The notes: generated by a model from the sequence alone, not told the origin. DNA of 64,000 nt from Lachnospiraceae bacterium (GCA_015057455.1 SVEH01000006.1:62001-126000); one strand, 5' to 3'. Shown: positions 48,737 through 58,122, counted from the stretch's first letter. Made by a program: numbers and translations.

Positions 48737-48765
48737 TTGACAGTTTTGTGATTATCTAATATAAT
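48737..48765 (+). promoter_or_regulatory. Consensus promoter of the 48806 gene
   Basis: TTGACA (48737-48742), 17 bases, TATAAT (48760-48765): exact consensus at ideal spacing. Confidence 0.9.
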
Positions 48766-48805
48766 TTTCTAAATTAGAACTTTAAGTTTTAGATTGGAGG
48801 TTATT

Positions 48806-49045
48806 ATGAAATCAATTAAAAGAGTACTTGCACTTGTAGCTGCAATTGCATTATTAGGTATAATACTTGTTATATGCGTATTACTATTTAGCGCAAAAAG
48901 TTATTCAGATAATATTTTAAGAGGATTAATATCTTGCTTAATAGCTATACCATTAGTAGCTTATGGTTATTTACTATTATGTCGTTACACTAAAAATCTA
49001 AGCAAATCTCTTAATGAAGCAATAGAAGATGAAACACAAGAATAA
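48806..49045 (+). CDS. Small two-TM membrane protein
   Basis: 79 residues from the ATG at 48806 (GGAGG six bases before it). Two membrane segments (about 5-28 and 42-60), then a helical tail ending in acidic residues. No family recognised. It is driven by a perfect consensus promoter, transcribed alone, and ends at its own hairpin, so it is likely well expressed. Confidence 0.75.
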   Translation: MKSIKRVLALVAAIALLGIILVICVLLFSAKSYSDNILRGLISCLIAIPLVAYGYLLLCRYTKNLSKSLNEAIEDETQE

Positions 49046-49079
49046 ATAATAGACACTTTGAGATAATTAAGTACACTTT

Positions 49080-49113
49080 AAAAGGATTCGGCTATAATAC
49101 GCCAAATCCTTTT
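49080..49113 (+). terminator. Terminator of the 48806 gene
   Basis: AAAAGGATT pairs with AATCCTTTT (plus an inner GC pair), with T-rich 3' flank. Confidence 0.65.
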
Positions 49114-49152
49114 ATCTACCCATAGACCTTTTCCTTGTCTCTATGGGTAGAT
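49114..49152. terminator. Hairpin between convergent genes, likely terminator of rarA
   Basis: ATCTACCCATAGA and TCTATGGGTAGAT form a 13-bp stem, 23 bases past the rarA stop. Confidence 0.65.
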
Positions 49153-49174
49153 TTCTTCTACCATCCCCCAATAG

Positions 49175-50488
49175 TTACCCTTTTATCCTTGCAAAATGTT
49201 CTTTAATATTCTTCTCATATCCATTATCCGAAAGTTCATAGAACACCTTGCCTACATGTTCTTCTGGCAAATACTGCTGTTCTACATAATGATTTGGGTA
49301 ATTATGTGCATATTTGTATCCTATACCATGCCCTAACTTAGCTGCTGATTTATAGTGAGCATCTTTAAGATGATTAGGCACTTCTCCTCTAACTTCATGA
49401 GCCACCAAATCTAATGCTGCATCAATAGCCATAATTGCAGAATTACTCTTAGGAGCACACGCTACATAACTTGCTGCTTGTGCCAAAATAATTCTTGCTT
49501 CTGGCATTCCAAGCCTTTCAACTGCATCTGCTGCAGCCGTAGCAACAACTAGAGCTTGGGGATCTGCATTAGATACATCTTCTGCTGCGCAAATCATTAT
49601 TCTTCTTGCAATAAAAGTTATATCTTCACCAGCATATAACATTTTAGCAAGATAATAAATAGCTGCATCAGGGTCTGAGCCTCTCATACTCTTTATAAAT
49701 GCTGATATTATATCATAATGATTATCACCTTTTTTATCATATTTCACGACTCTTTTTTGAATACATTCTTGTGCTATATCTAGTGTAATATGTATAAATC
49801 CATCTTCACTTCGTTCTGTTGTAAGAACTCCCAATTCAATAGCATTAAGAGCTGTTCTAGCATCACCTGAACTAATGTCTGCAAGAAAATCTAGTGCCCC
49901 ATCATCTATCTTTGCTTTATATGCTCCAAGACCTCTTTCTGAATCATTAATTGCACGAAGAATAAGTTCTTTTATATCATCTACTTCTAATGCTTTAAGT
50001 TCAAATATAATAGATCTAGATAATAAGGCTCCATTTACTTCAAAATAAGGATTCTCTGTAGTTGCTCCTATTAATATAACTGTTCCATCTTCAACAAATG
50101 GTAGCAAATAATCTTGCTGAGACTTATTAAATCTATGAATCTCATCTACAAAAAGTATAGTTTTCTTACCATACATTGCAAGATTATTCTTGGCACTATT
50201 AACTATCTCTTCCATGTCCTTTTTACCTGCACATGTAGCATTAACTTGTGAAAATACTGCACTTGTTGTATTAGCTATTACCTTGGCCATAGTTGTCTTA
50301 CCAGTTCCCGGTGGTCCATAAAATATAATAGAACTTAATTTATCTGCCTTAATAGCTCTATATAATAAAGAATCTTTGTTTAAAATATGTTTTTGTCCTA
50401 CAACCTCATCTACAGTTTTTGGTCTAAGCCTTGACGCTAAAGGTGATTCTTTCTTAGCCGTACTGCTCATATATTCAAATAAATCCAT
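49175..50488 (-). CDS. rarA: Replication-associated recombination protein RarA (MgsA)
   Basis: The 437-residue AAA+ ATPase starts MDLFEYMSSTAKKESPLASRLRP, then Walker A GPPGTGKTT, Walker B FVDEIHRFNKSQQD, sensor 'GATTENPYFEVN' and the C-terminal tetramerisation region ('RRIMICAAEDVSNADPQAL'). RarA acts at stalled replication forks. The ATG at 50488 has a GAGGAAG site; the upstream in-frame start at 50521 is not supported. Confidence 0.94.
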   Translation of the reverse strand: MDLFEYMSSTAKKESPLASRLRPKTVDEVVGQKHILNKDSLLYRAIKADKLSSIIFYGPPGTGKTTMAKVIANTTSAVFSQVNATCAGKKDMEEIVNSAKNNLAMYGKKTILFVDEIHRFNKSQQDYLLPFVEDGTVILIGATTENPYFEVNGALLSRSIIFELKALEVDDIKELILRAINDSERGLGAYKAKIDDGALDFLADISSGDARTALNAIELGVLTTERSEDGFIHITLDIAQECIQKRVVKYDKKGDNHYDIISAFIKSMRGSDPDAAIYYLAKMLYAGEDITFIARRIMICAAEDVSNADPQALVVATAAADAVERLGMPEARIILAQAASYVACAPKSNSAIMAIDAALDLVAHEVRGEVPNHLKDAHYKSAAKLGHGIGYKYAHNYPNHYVEQQYLPEEHVGKVFYELSDNGYEKNIKEHFARIKG

Positions 50489-50732
50489 CTCATCTTCCTC
50501 TTTTATACTTATAAATATCATTGTTTTTCACTACTGTGTATGATTTAATCATCATATTTTATTATCTCTAAACACAATATATAATTATACTATATGCACA
50601 TTATATTGCATAACTGGTTCACTACACAGTATACATTATAGAACATATATTCTCAAGTCAATTTTATAATCATTCATATTTCCCAAAATAATTCATACTA
50701 TTATAAATAAGTAATTTATTTAGGTACATTTT

Positions 50733-53639
50733 ATGAGCGACAAAATTCATTTTCATAACCTATCCATAAAGGATATTTATAATCAGTTACATACCTCTGA
50801 AAAAGGACTTTCTAGCCAAGAAGCGTTAAAAAGAACTAGTAAATATGGCTATAATGAACTTCCTACCAAGAAAAAAACATCACTTATCAAACAATTTCTT
50901 GCTCAGTTCAATGATTTTATGATAATTATCCTAATAATTGCTGCAGGTATCTCTTTTGTTGCATCAATTATTGAGGGCAATGCTGACTACGCAGACCCTA
51001 TAATTATTCTAACTATTATTGTGTTTAATGCAGTTATGGGTGTAATTCAAGAATCAAAAGCAGAGCATTCTTTAGAAAGCCTAAAAAAACTCTCCGCACC
51101 TTATGCAAATGTTCTTCGTGATGGTATTATTCAAGTAATCCCCTCTCGCGAATTAGTTCCCGGCGACATAATTTCTCTTGAAACAGGTAATCTTGTTCCT
51201 GCCGATGTTAGAATTATTAATTGTTCAAATCTAAAAATAGATGAATCCTCTTTAACAGGCGAATCTATGGCAGTTAATAAAAACAGCGATATCTCATTTC
51301 CTATAGATACCCCACTAGCAGATAGACGAAATATGGCATATTCTTCATCTTTAGTTACTTGTGGCCATGGAACTGCACTAGTCGTTGCAACTGGAATTAA
51401 TACTGAAGTTGGTCACATTGCAAAACTAATAAACGATGACACTTCACCAGAAACTCCCCTTCAAAAAAACCTTGCAACAACAAGCAAGTACCTTGGCATA
51501 TTTGCCCTTGCTATATGTTTTATAATATTTGCAATTGGTGTATTTCAAGGCCGTGGATTATTTGAAATGTTTATGACAAGTATTTCCCTTGCTGTCGCTT
51601 CCATTCCAGAAGGACTACCAATAATCGTGACAATTGTTTTATCCTTAGGCGTTTCTAAAATGGCCGAACATAAAGCAATTATAAGAAAACTCCCTGCTGT
51701 TGAAACCCTTGGAAGTGCAACTTATGTTTGTTCAGATAAAACCGGAACTTTAACACAAAACAAAATGACAGTAACAGCTATAAATGATGCCCATGGACCA
51801 ATGAAAAATATTGATTTTATTCTTTCCCTTGCTTGTTTATGTAATAACTCTCAAGCTAATCATAGTAAATCTTCAGATACAACAAACACTCATCACAATC
51901 TTAATGCTATTAAAAAAATTACAGATTCTCATCTAAAACAACAACATAATAATATGCCGAATATAACTATTCATGGAGAACCTACTGAAAATGCACTTAT
52001 TTATGCAGGTATAAACAATAATATATTTAAAGAAGATCTTGAAAAACGATATCCTCGTGTAGATGAAATACCTTTTGACTCAAAAAGAAAGCTTATGACA
52101 ACAATTCATAAACTTACTACTTACAATAACAATAACCTTAGCTGTAACCATAACAGTAAGAAAACTAATATCATTAATAACAACAATAACCATTCTAAAA
52201 TCATTAATAATAGTACCACTAATAACTCTATTAATAAATATGCTTATAGATGCATCACCAAAGGTGCTGTAGAATTCCTTCTTGATAAGTGCACTAACTA
52301 CTACAATGGCTCATCTATTATACCTTTAACATCTACTCTTAAACGACAAATCAAGAAAACCTGTGATTCTATGACTAAGGATGCCCTTCGAGTATTGGGC
52401 GTTGCATTTAAAGATTCAAACTCTTCCACTGAAGAAGAATTGTGTTTTGTTGGTCTTATTGGCATGATTGATCCACCAAGACCTGAAGCTTTTCAAGCTG
52501 TCAAGAACTGCAAACTTGCAGGTATTACCCCTGTAATGATTACTGGAGACCATCCATACACAGCTCTAGCCATAGCAAACAACCTAGATATATGTAATAA
52601 CTCTGAAGAAATAATTACAGGCACTGAATTAGACAAATTTGATGATGGAACACTTGTTGAAAAAGTTAAGAATTATAAAGTATTTGCCCGTGTCACACCA
52701 CTTCACAAAGTAAAAATAGTTAAAGCACTTCAACAAAATAACGAAATTGTTGCCATGACAGGTGATGGTGTAAATGATGCACCTGCTCTAAAAGCTGCAG
52801 ATATAGGTTGTTCTATGGGTATTAACGGTACGGATGTAGCCAAAAATGCATCAGATATGATTCTTGCAGACGATAATTTTGCTACCATTGTAGAAGCTAT
52901 TAAAAGAGGTCGTGGCATATATGAGAACATTCGAAAATCAATACATTTTCTTCTCTCTTGTAATATAGGTGAAATTATATCAATCCTATTTGCCATACTA
53001 TTTAGACTTCCAACACCTTTACTTGCGATACAACTTCTATGGATAAATCTTGTTACTGACTCCCTACCTGCCATAAGTTTAGGCGTTGAACCTATTGATG
53101 AAAATATTCTACATAAAAAAAATGTTTGTAATAATAATACTCATAGCCAAAAACATAACTCCAGTTTCTTTACAAAAGACCTAGTTTCAAAGATTGTATT
53201 TGAAGGATTTCTTATTGGCCTATTAACATTAATAGCATTTATAATTGGTTATAAAATATTGCCAACAAATAATCTGTCACAAAATATACAATCATTAAAT
53301 CTTTTCTCAAACACTAACAATAATCCAAATGAAATAACACTAATAATAGGGCGAACTATGGCATTTGCCACACTTGGACTAAGTCAGCTATTTCATTCAT
53401 TTAATATGAAGACAAACAAATCACTTCTATCAATAAACATATTTAATAACAAAAAACTTATTGGTTCCTTTATTGTATGTGCCTTTTTACAAATATCCGT
53501 TATTACAATACCAACCCTTGCCAATATATTCAAAGTAATTCCTCTTGATTTGTTTAGATGGGTTATAGTTATAGCATTGTCATTTGCCCCAATAATATTA
53601 GTAGAACTTCAAAAGAAATGTAACAAATGTAATGTATAA
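50733..53639 (+). CDS. P-type calcium-type cation ATPase with Asn-rich inserts
   Basis: A 968-residue P2-type ATPase. Motifs: TGES in 'SSLTGESMAVNK', M4 'SIPEGLPIIV', phosphorylation Asp335 in CSDKTGTLTQNKMT, 'TGDHPYTALAIA' and 'MTGDGVNDAPALKAAD', then six C-terminal TM segments. It likely exports Ca2+ (PMCA/LMCA type). Inserts rich in Asn, His and Ser interrupt the N domain (about 371-410 and 462-505) and C-terminal loops (near 800 and 850); these are unlike the rest of the protein. AGGT lies weakly before the ATG. Single gene. Confidence 0.93.
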   Translation: MSDKIHFHNLSIKDIYNQLHTSEKGLSSQEALKRTSKYGYNELPTKKKTSLIKQFLAQFNDFMIIILIIAAGISFVASIIEGNADYADPIIILTIIVFNAVMGVIQESKAEHSLESLKKLSAPYANVLRDGIIQVIPSRELVPGDIISLETGNLVPADVRIINCSNLKIDESSLTGESMAVNKNSDISFPIDTPLADRRNMAYSSSLVTCGHGTALVVATGINTEVGHIAKLINDDTSPETPLQKNLATTSKYLGIFALAICFIIFAIGVFQGRGLFEMFMTSISLAVASIPEGLPIIVTIVLSLGVSKMAEHKAIIRKLPAVETLGSATYVCSDKTGTLTQNKMTVTAINDAHGPMKNIDFILSLACLCNNSQANHSKSSDTTNTHHNLNAIKKITDSHLKQQHNNMPNITIHGEPTENALIYAGINNNIFKEDLEKRYPRVDEIPFDSKRKLMTTIHKLTTYNNNNLSCNHNSKKTNIINNNNNHSKIINNSTTNNSINKYAYRCITKGAVEFLLDKCTNYYNGSSIIPLTSTLKRQIKKTCDSMTKDALRVLGVAFKDSNSSTEEELCFVGLIGMIDPPRPEAFQAVKNCKLAGITPVMITGDHPYTALAIANNLDICNNSEEIITGTELDKFDDGTLVEKVKNYKVFARVTPLHKVKIVKALQQNNEIVAMTGDGVNDAPALKAADIGCSMGINGTDVAKNASDMILADDNFATIVEAIKRGRGIYENIRKSIHFLLSCNIGEIISILFAILFRLPTPLLAIQLLWINLVTDSLPAISLGVEPIDENILHKKNVCNNNTHSQKHNSSFFTKDLVSKIVFEGFLIGLLTLIAFIIGYKILPTNNLSQNIQSLNLFSNTNNNPNEITLIIGRTMAFATLGLSQLFHSFNMKTNKSLLSINIFNNKKLIGSFIVCAFLQISVITIPTLANIFKVIPLDLFRWVIVIALSFAPIILVELQKKCNKCNV

Positions 53640-53648
53640 TCTCTCTCC

Positions 53649-53688
53649 AATTAAAATTAATATTAATTTTTATTAATTAATTTTAATT
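53649..53688 (+). terminator. AT-only hairpin past the P-type ATPase
   Basis: AATTAAAATTAAT and ATTAATTTTAATT form a perfect 13-bp stem about ten bases past the stop. All A/T, so weak. Confidence 0.45.
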
Positions 53689-53873
53689 ACAACAACACTA
53701 CAACTACTCAAATGCCCTTGTATAATGTCTATATTAAGCCGATATATATATTGTATTTTTATATATATAAATAGTTATAATTATTATTTTGTAGTTATTA
53801 ATAACTCACAATTAATTTGAGTACATTTTTATATCAGTATTTATATAAGATACATTTTGGGAGGAAGATAATT

Positions 53874-54203
53874 ATGAAACGTACACAAGAGGTCAAATCA
53901 TTTAATATACCATACAATTTATCTATGTATGACAATTTACCATACAGTATAAATCCAGATATTCGTAAACATATATCTTTAGTAAGCGGTAATATTATCA
54001 AGGGCTATACGGTTAATATGGAGGAAGAAAAAAGAATCATCGACCCTCTTGATTTTGACCCAAATGTAATAGATTCCCATGCTAAGGAACCTTCTTCTAA
54101 GAAAATTTCTAATGAAGCTACTACGGATAATGAACCCGATGATTTAGCTTCAGACGAAGAACCAATTGATGACGATGTTAAATCTGAAGATTCAGAAAAT
54201 TAA
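53874..54203 (+). CDS. Small acidic protein
   Basis: 109 residues from the ATG at 53874 (GGGAGGAAG just upstream); a longer in-frame reading from 53817 lacks support. The N-terminal half has 'FNIPYNLSMYDNLPYSINPDIR' and looks globular; the C-terminal half is very acidic (Asp/Glu/Ser) and probably disordered. No signal peptide. No family recognised. Confidence 0.65.
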   Translation: MKRTQEVKSFNIPYNLSMYDNLPYSINPDIRKHISLVSGNIIKGYTVNMEEEKRIIDPLDFDPNVIDSHAKEPSSKKISNEATTDNEPDDLASDEEPIDDDVKSEDSEN

Positions 54204-54278
54204 ACTTTAAATAACAAACAAAACCTTGTAATTAAAAAACTAAACTTTAAACAACAAATAACACATAATAATATAGTA

Positions 54279-54331
54279 AAATAAATATAAAGGTAGGTGA
54301 AGATATGTTTCACCCACCTTTATATTTATTT
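54279..54331. terminator. Bidirectional terminator
   Basis: A 22-base stem (AAATAAATATAAAGGTAGGTGA with its near-exact complement, one mismatch), loop nine, between convergent genes. Confidence 0.8.
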
Positions 54332-54375
54332 TGCAAAAATCACGCTCTGCAATTGTCAATATCCTATCATTTTCG

Positions 54376-54459
54376 TTATTTTAACAACCAATCTGCAATA
54401 TCTATGATTCTTACCCCTTCATACTGATATTCATCGTGACGAGTTCTTGCTATTACCAT
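54376..54459 (-). pseudogene. Possible gene remnant or tiny open frame
   Basis: A leftward frame ending TAA at 54376 reads protein-like ('MVIARTRHDEYQYEGVRIID' then IADWLLK) and stays open to beyond 54490, where it runs into the end of the MacB-like gene with no upstream start or ribosome site. It may be the tail of a decayed gene. Weak call. Confidence 0.25.
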
Positions 54460-54511
54460 CTTAGGATATGTTTGTATAACATTATCCTTTAGAAAGGTGA
54501 CTTTTATACTT

Positions 54512-57364
54512 TTATTCTGAACGAAGTGCAACTACTGGGTCTTTCTTAGCTGCATAACGTGAAGGAACTAATCCTGCTATAAATGTTAGGAACATACTTA
54601 TCAATACAAGTGCTATTCCTCCAACTGGTGGAAGTTTTGATATATTATCGATACCAGTTAAACTCTTAATAATCATATTAGCTGGAATATTCAATAATAT
54701 AGTTACACCGATACCAATTGCTCCTGCACTAAATCCAACGATAAGTGTTTCTGCATTAAATACTCTAGAGATATCTCTCTTAGAAGCACCAATACTACGA
54801 AGGATACCGATTTCTTTAGTTCTTTCAAGAACTGAAATGTAAGTAATAATTCCAATCATTATTGATGAAACAACAAGTGAAATACTTACAAATGCTATAA
54901 GAACGTATGAAATAATATCAATAATATCTGTTACTGCTGACATAAGTACACCAACTATATCAGTGTAAGTTATCATACTATCTTCTTTTCCATCTGCCTT
55001 CATATCATCGTTGTAATCTTTAATAAGATCTTCAATAGCTTCTTTTGATGCAAAATCCTTTGGATAAATATTGATTTGCTTAGGAACTTTTATGTCTGCT
55101 GCACATAACAAATCAAGATTAGTTTCATATGTAGCATCTGTTTCTTTTAATGTTACATATTTTGAGAACTGTTCAATAATTTGTTCTTCAGTCATCATAG
55201 CCATGTAGCCTTCCATTTGAGCTCTTTCTTCATCTGGTAAAGTAGCTACATATTCTTTTATTTCCTTCATACCTATCTTAGCATTCTTTGCATCGAAGTC
55301 AAACTCTATACCTGAGAAAACATCAACTTCTTCATTTTTCTTCTGTTGTTTAACAATTTTACTCTTATTAGATTGTTTAATTATATACTCAGTAAGTTCC
55401 TTAGTATAACCAATTGAACCTGCTCCCATAGCTGTAGAAACTGAATCCTCTTTTGGTCTAATAATTGCTGAAATTCTTAAATCAACAGCATCTTCTATTA
55501 CATCCATCATAAATTTCTTATCAGAAGACTTATCTTCCCATATCTTTAATGACTTGTTGTACTTATATGTATTACATGGAAGAACAACTTTATACTCAAG
55601 TCCTAATATCTCCTTATAAGTATACTCTTCATCTTCATCATCAAACTCAACTTCGTCGCCCTTCATAAGCTTCTTCATAATTCCTGATAAATCTTTGCTT
55701 TCCTTTAAACCTAAAGCATATAAATGAGCATCTGCAATTTCGTTATTCTCAGTTACAACCAAAACAACTTCATTGTACTTTTTAGGCCATTTACCAGCAA
55801 CAACTTCATATTGAGACTTAAGTAATCTTTCATTATCAATCATCTCAACCCAACTATTATTTGAGCTTGAAGATGAAATCATTTGAGCTGACATAGCTGA
55901 AGTATCTGTTTGCATACCCATTTGCTCATATATGTCACTTGGATTAACACGAAGAATTCTCTTCTGTGTATCCTTCATATAAATTCTAGGAACTATTCCA
56001 TATGAATATTGAACTGCATTCACATAGTCATCCATATCTTCATGTCCGTCAATAAACTTCTTAAACTTCTTAAGGTCGTTAGATTTCTTCTCCTCTACCA
56101 TTACCTTCATCATATTCATCATAACGGCACGAGAATAAACCTTATTAAGTATACTTTCTTTCTTATCATCCTTAGATTTACTATCTTTTTTCTTACTGTC
56201 TTTATCTTTACTATCTTTGTCTTTTTTATCTTTACTATCTTTGTCTTTTTTATCCTTCTTATCTTTATCTGAATCCTTATCAGTACTTGCAAATGTCTCC
56301 ATAAGTGAACTCATATCAACAGTCTCATTCATGATAGTAAGTGGATAAGATGACAAAGTCTCTTCTTGAATTCTATCAATATAATCTTGAATACCATTAG
56401 ACAAAGAAAGAATAAGTGCAATACCTATTATACCAATACTTCCTGCAAATGAAGTCAGGAAAGTTCTTCCCTTCTTAGTCAAAAGATTCTTAAAACTTAG
56501 TGTTAACGCAGTAATAAATGACATTGAAGTTCTGCTTTTTTTAGTTTTCTTTCTCTTATGCTTAGCATTCTCGCTTTCAATCTTCTTGCCAGTTGCAATA
56601 TCACTATCACCTGTAAGAACTTTCTTCTGCGCCTCATGTTTATAATGAGAAGGATGCTTAGCCATATCCTCTTGCATCTCTTCTTCTGTATAAGGCTTAG
56701 AATCATCAATTACTTTACCATCTAAAAGCTTAATAATTCTACTTGAATATTGCTCAGCCAACTCTGGATTATGAGTAACCATAATAATAAGTCTATCTTT
56801 TGAGATTTCTTTTAGAATCTCCATAATCTGTGCAGATGTCTTAGTATCTAGTGCTCCCGTTGGCTCATCTGCAAGAAGAATATCTGGATCATTAACCAAT
56901 GCTCTTGCGATGGCAACTCTCTGCATCTGACCACCTGACATCTGATTAGGTTTCTTATATAATTGATCTCCTAATCCTACCTTCTCAAGTACATCCTTTG
57001 CTCTTTGCTTTCTCTCACTTCTAGTAACACCTGACAAAGTAAGGGCTAATTCAACATTAGACAATACTGTTTGATGCGGAATAAGATTGTAGTTTTGGAA
57101 AACAAAACCGATAGAATGGTTTCTATAACTATCCCAATCTCTACTTCTAAACTTCTTAGTTGATTTACCGTTTATAATTAAATCACCTTTTGTGTACTTA
57201 TCAAGACCTCCTACTATATTAAGTAGCGTAGTCTTACCACATCCACTTGGCCCAAGAACAGATACAAATTCATGTTTTCTAAATGTTATATCAATGCCCT
57301 TTAGCGCTTTAACTATGTTATCTCCTGCTTTGTAATCTTTTACTATGCTTTTTAACTGTAGCAA
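54512..57364 (-). CDS. MacB-like ABC transporter, ATPase and FtsX permease fused
   Basis: A 950-residue protein. The ATPase domain (about 1-230) has GPSGCGKTT, LSGV... and 'MSGGQMQRVAIARAL', 'LLADEPTGALD'. One TM (about 300) follows, a large extracytoplasmic domain (about 325-795) and three C-terminal TM segments of the FtsX type ('VLERTKEIGILRSIGASKRDI'). A Lys/Asp/Ser low-complexity run (about 361-405) sits in the extracytoplasmic domain. Start is TTG at 57364 (residue 4 of the longest frame) because GGAAGGAG abuts the ATG but is nine bases from the TTG, and MLQLKSIVKDY is the family start. Such proteins move peptides or antimicrobials. An RNA element with a terminator lies upstream. Confidence 0.92.
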   Translation of the reverse strand: MLQLKSIVKDYKAGDNIVKALKGIDITFRKHEFVSVLGPSGCGKTTLLNIVGGLDKYTKGDLIINGKSTKKFRSRDWDSYRNHSIGFVFQNYNLIPHQTVLSNVELALTLSGVTRSERKQRAKDVLEKVGLGDQLYKKPNQMSGGQMQRVAIARALVNDPDILLADEPTGALDTKTSAQIMEILKEISKDRLIIMVTHNPELAEQYSSRIIKLLDGKVIDDSKPYTEEEMQEDMAKHPSHYKHEAQKKVLTGDSDIATGKKIESENAKHKRKKTKKSRTSMSFITALTLSFKNLLTKKGRTFLTSFAGSIGIIGIALILSLSNGIQDYIDRIQEETLSSYPLTIMNETVDMSSLMETFASTDKDSDKDKKDKKDKDSKDKKDKDSKDKDSKKKDSKSKDDKKESILNKVYSRAVMMNMMKVMVEEKKSNDLKKFKKFIDGHEDMDDYVNAVQYSYGIVPRIYMKDTQKRILRVNPSDIYEQMGMQTDTSAMSAQMISSSSSNNSWVEMIDNERLLKSQYEVVAGKWPKKYNEVVLVVTENNEIADAHLYALGLKESKDLSGIMKKLMKGDEVEFDDEDEEYTYKEILGLEYKVVLPCNTYKYNKSLKIWEDKSSDKKFMMDVIEDAVDLRISAIIRPKEDSVSTAMGAGSIGYTKELTEYIIKQSNKSKIVKQQKKNEEVDVFSGIEFDFDAKNAKIGMKEIKEYVATLPDEERAQMEGYMAMMTEEQIIEQFSKYVTLKETDATYETNLDLLCAADIKVPKQINIYPKDFASKEAIEDLIKDYNDDMKADGKEDSMITYTDIVGVLMSAVTDIIDIISYVLIAFVSISLVVSSIMIGIITYISVLERTKEIGILRSIGASKRDISRVFNAETLIVGFSAGAIGIGVTILLNIPANMIIKSLTGIDNISKLPPVGGIALVLISMFLTFIAGLVPSRYAAKKDPVVALRSE

Positions 57365-57630
57365 AAATAACATCTCCTTCCCTAAATTCTAAGTATATAT
57401 CCAACTAACCTATAAACTTGCAAACCTTAGAAAAGCTAAACATTTTATATATCGCTATATATACTCACACATATACAATTCTACTACTATTGGAAATTAT
57501 TGTAAATATTATATATAGAAATAAATATGATTTTTTTGTGAACATTCTATTTATTCTTTGTTTTATATAAAAATTATCACTCACAGATTATGTTTTTTAT
57601 AAGTAAACAAAGTACTTATCCTAAAAAATG
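57365..57630. other. Leader region between the RNA element and the MacB-like gene
   Basis: AT-rich, without a coding sequence. No promoter with good spacing was found, so the MacB-like gene may depend on read-through of the terminator at 57641-57657. Confidence 0.4.
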
Positions 57631-57858
57631 GCAAAGAAAAAGAGCACCTCGTGCTCTCCCCCTCTCTGTTTTCACAAACAGACCATATTTAATTATTTAG
57701 TAAAAAAATTAAAATATGAAAAAAACTGAAAATTAAGTTATAGGAATTTATATCAAATATTAACTAACAACCAATGTCATAACAAGTATGTGTGCTACTT
57801 CCAAACTTCATTCTCGCACCTTAACTTGTGTCCTTCTCGATGTCCCTCATCGATTACA
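57631..57858 (-). ncRNA. Candidate small RNA or attenuator leader (copy A)
   Basis: A consensus promoter (57865-57893) and a strong terminator (57641-57657) define a transcript of about 220 bases with no open frame. Near its 5' end it can form a CGATG/CATCG hairpin and an ACAAGT...ACTTGT helix enclosing GTGC/GCAC. It carries a motif (57825-57853) also present in copy B (60673-60703), and the upstream DNA of both copies is alike. It is either an independent small RNA or a termination-controlled leader of the MacB-like gene. I recognise no known RNA class. Confidence 0.55.
57641..57657 (-). terminator. Terminator of RNA copy A
   Basis: Read leftward AGAGCAC-GAG-GTGCTCT then TTTTCTTT: a textbook Rho-independent terminator, preceded by a second hairpin TCTGTTT/AAACAGA. 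Confidence 0.85.
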
Positions 57859-57864
57859 GTACAC

Positions 57865-57893
57865 ATAATAAAATATAATTAATGATTTGTCAA
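57865..57893 (-). promoter_or_regulatory. Promoter of RNA copy A
   Basis: Read leftward: -35 TTGACA (57888-57893), 17 bases, -10 TATTAT (57865-57870). Confidence 0.8.
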
Positions 57894-58122
57894 CGGCACC
57901 AAAACCCATTTTGCCTTGTCTAAGTATCAATTTTCACACAAGGAAATTTCCATATTTTACCAACCAAATGCATATTACACAAAAAATCAAATTTATCTCG
58001 TTATTTTTGTGCAAATTACACAACTCTTTTTGGGAAAATTTAGGATTTTTATGAGTCTCTATATATAATATTCATAAAATTAAACTTTTTTCATAATAAA
58101 TATTATTTTTATTTGTACACAT
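57894..58122. other. Conserved upstream region of RNA copy A
   Basis: The first 95 bases align with the DNA upstream of the copy B promoter, including a dyad at 57928-57951 (AATTTTC ... GGAAATTT). The rest is AT-rich sequence past the enolase stop; no enolase terminator is evident before it. Confidence 0.5.

Larger units (their letters stand above)
54204..54511. other. Intergenic region with terminator and a possible gene remnant
   Basis: Holds an imperfect direct repeat (AAACTTTAAAYAACAAA, near 54203 and 54243), the strong hairpin at 54279-54331 and a short protein-like frame at 54376-54459. Confidence 0.5.

Noticed and set aside
53817..53873. N-terminal extension of the small acidic protein
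   Set aside because: The GGGAGGAAG site lies directly before the ATG at 53874, and the extension has no ribosome site.
56009..56272. 87-residue plus-strand frame rich in Phe and Ile
   Set aside because: Antisense shadow of the Lys/Asp run in the MacB-like gene.
57631..57858. Known riboswitch or housekeeping RNA (6S, tmRNA, SRP RNA, c-di-GMP, TPP, SAM, T-box)
   Set aside because: I looked for the conserved cores I know of these classes and did not find them; a covariance-model search would be decisive.
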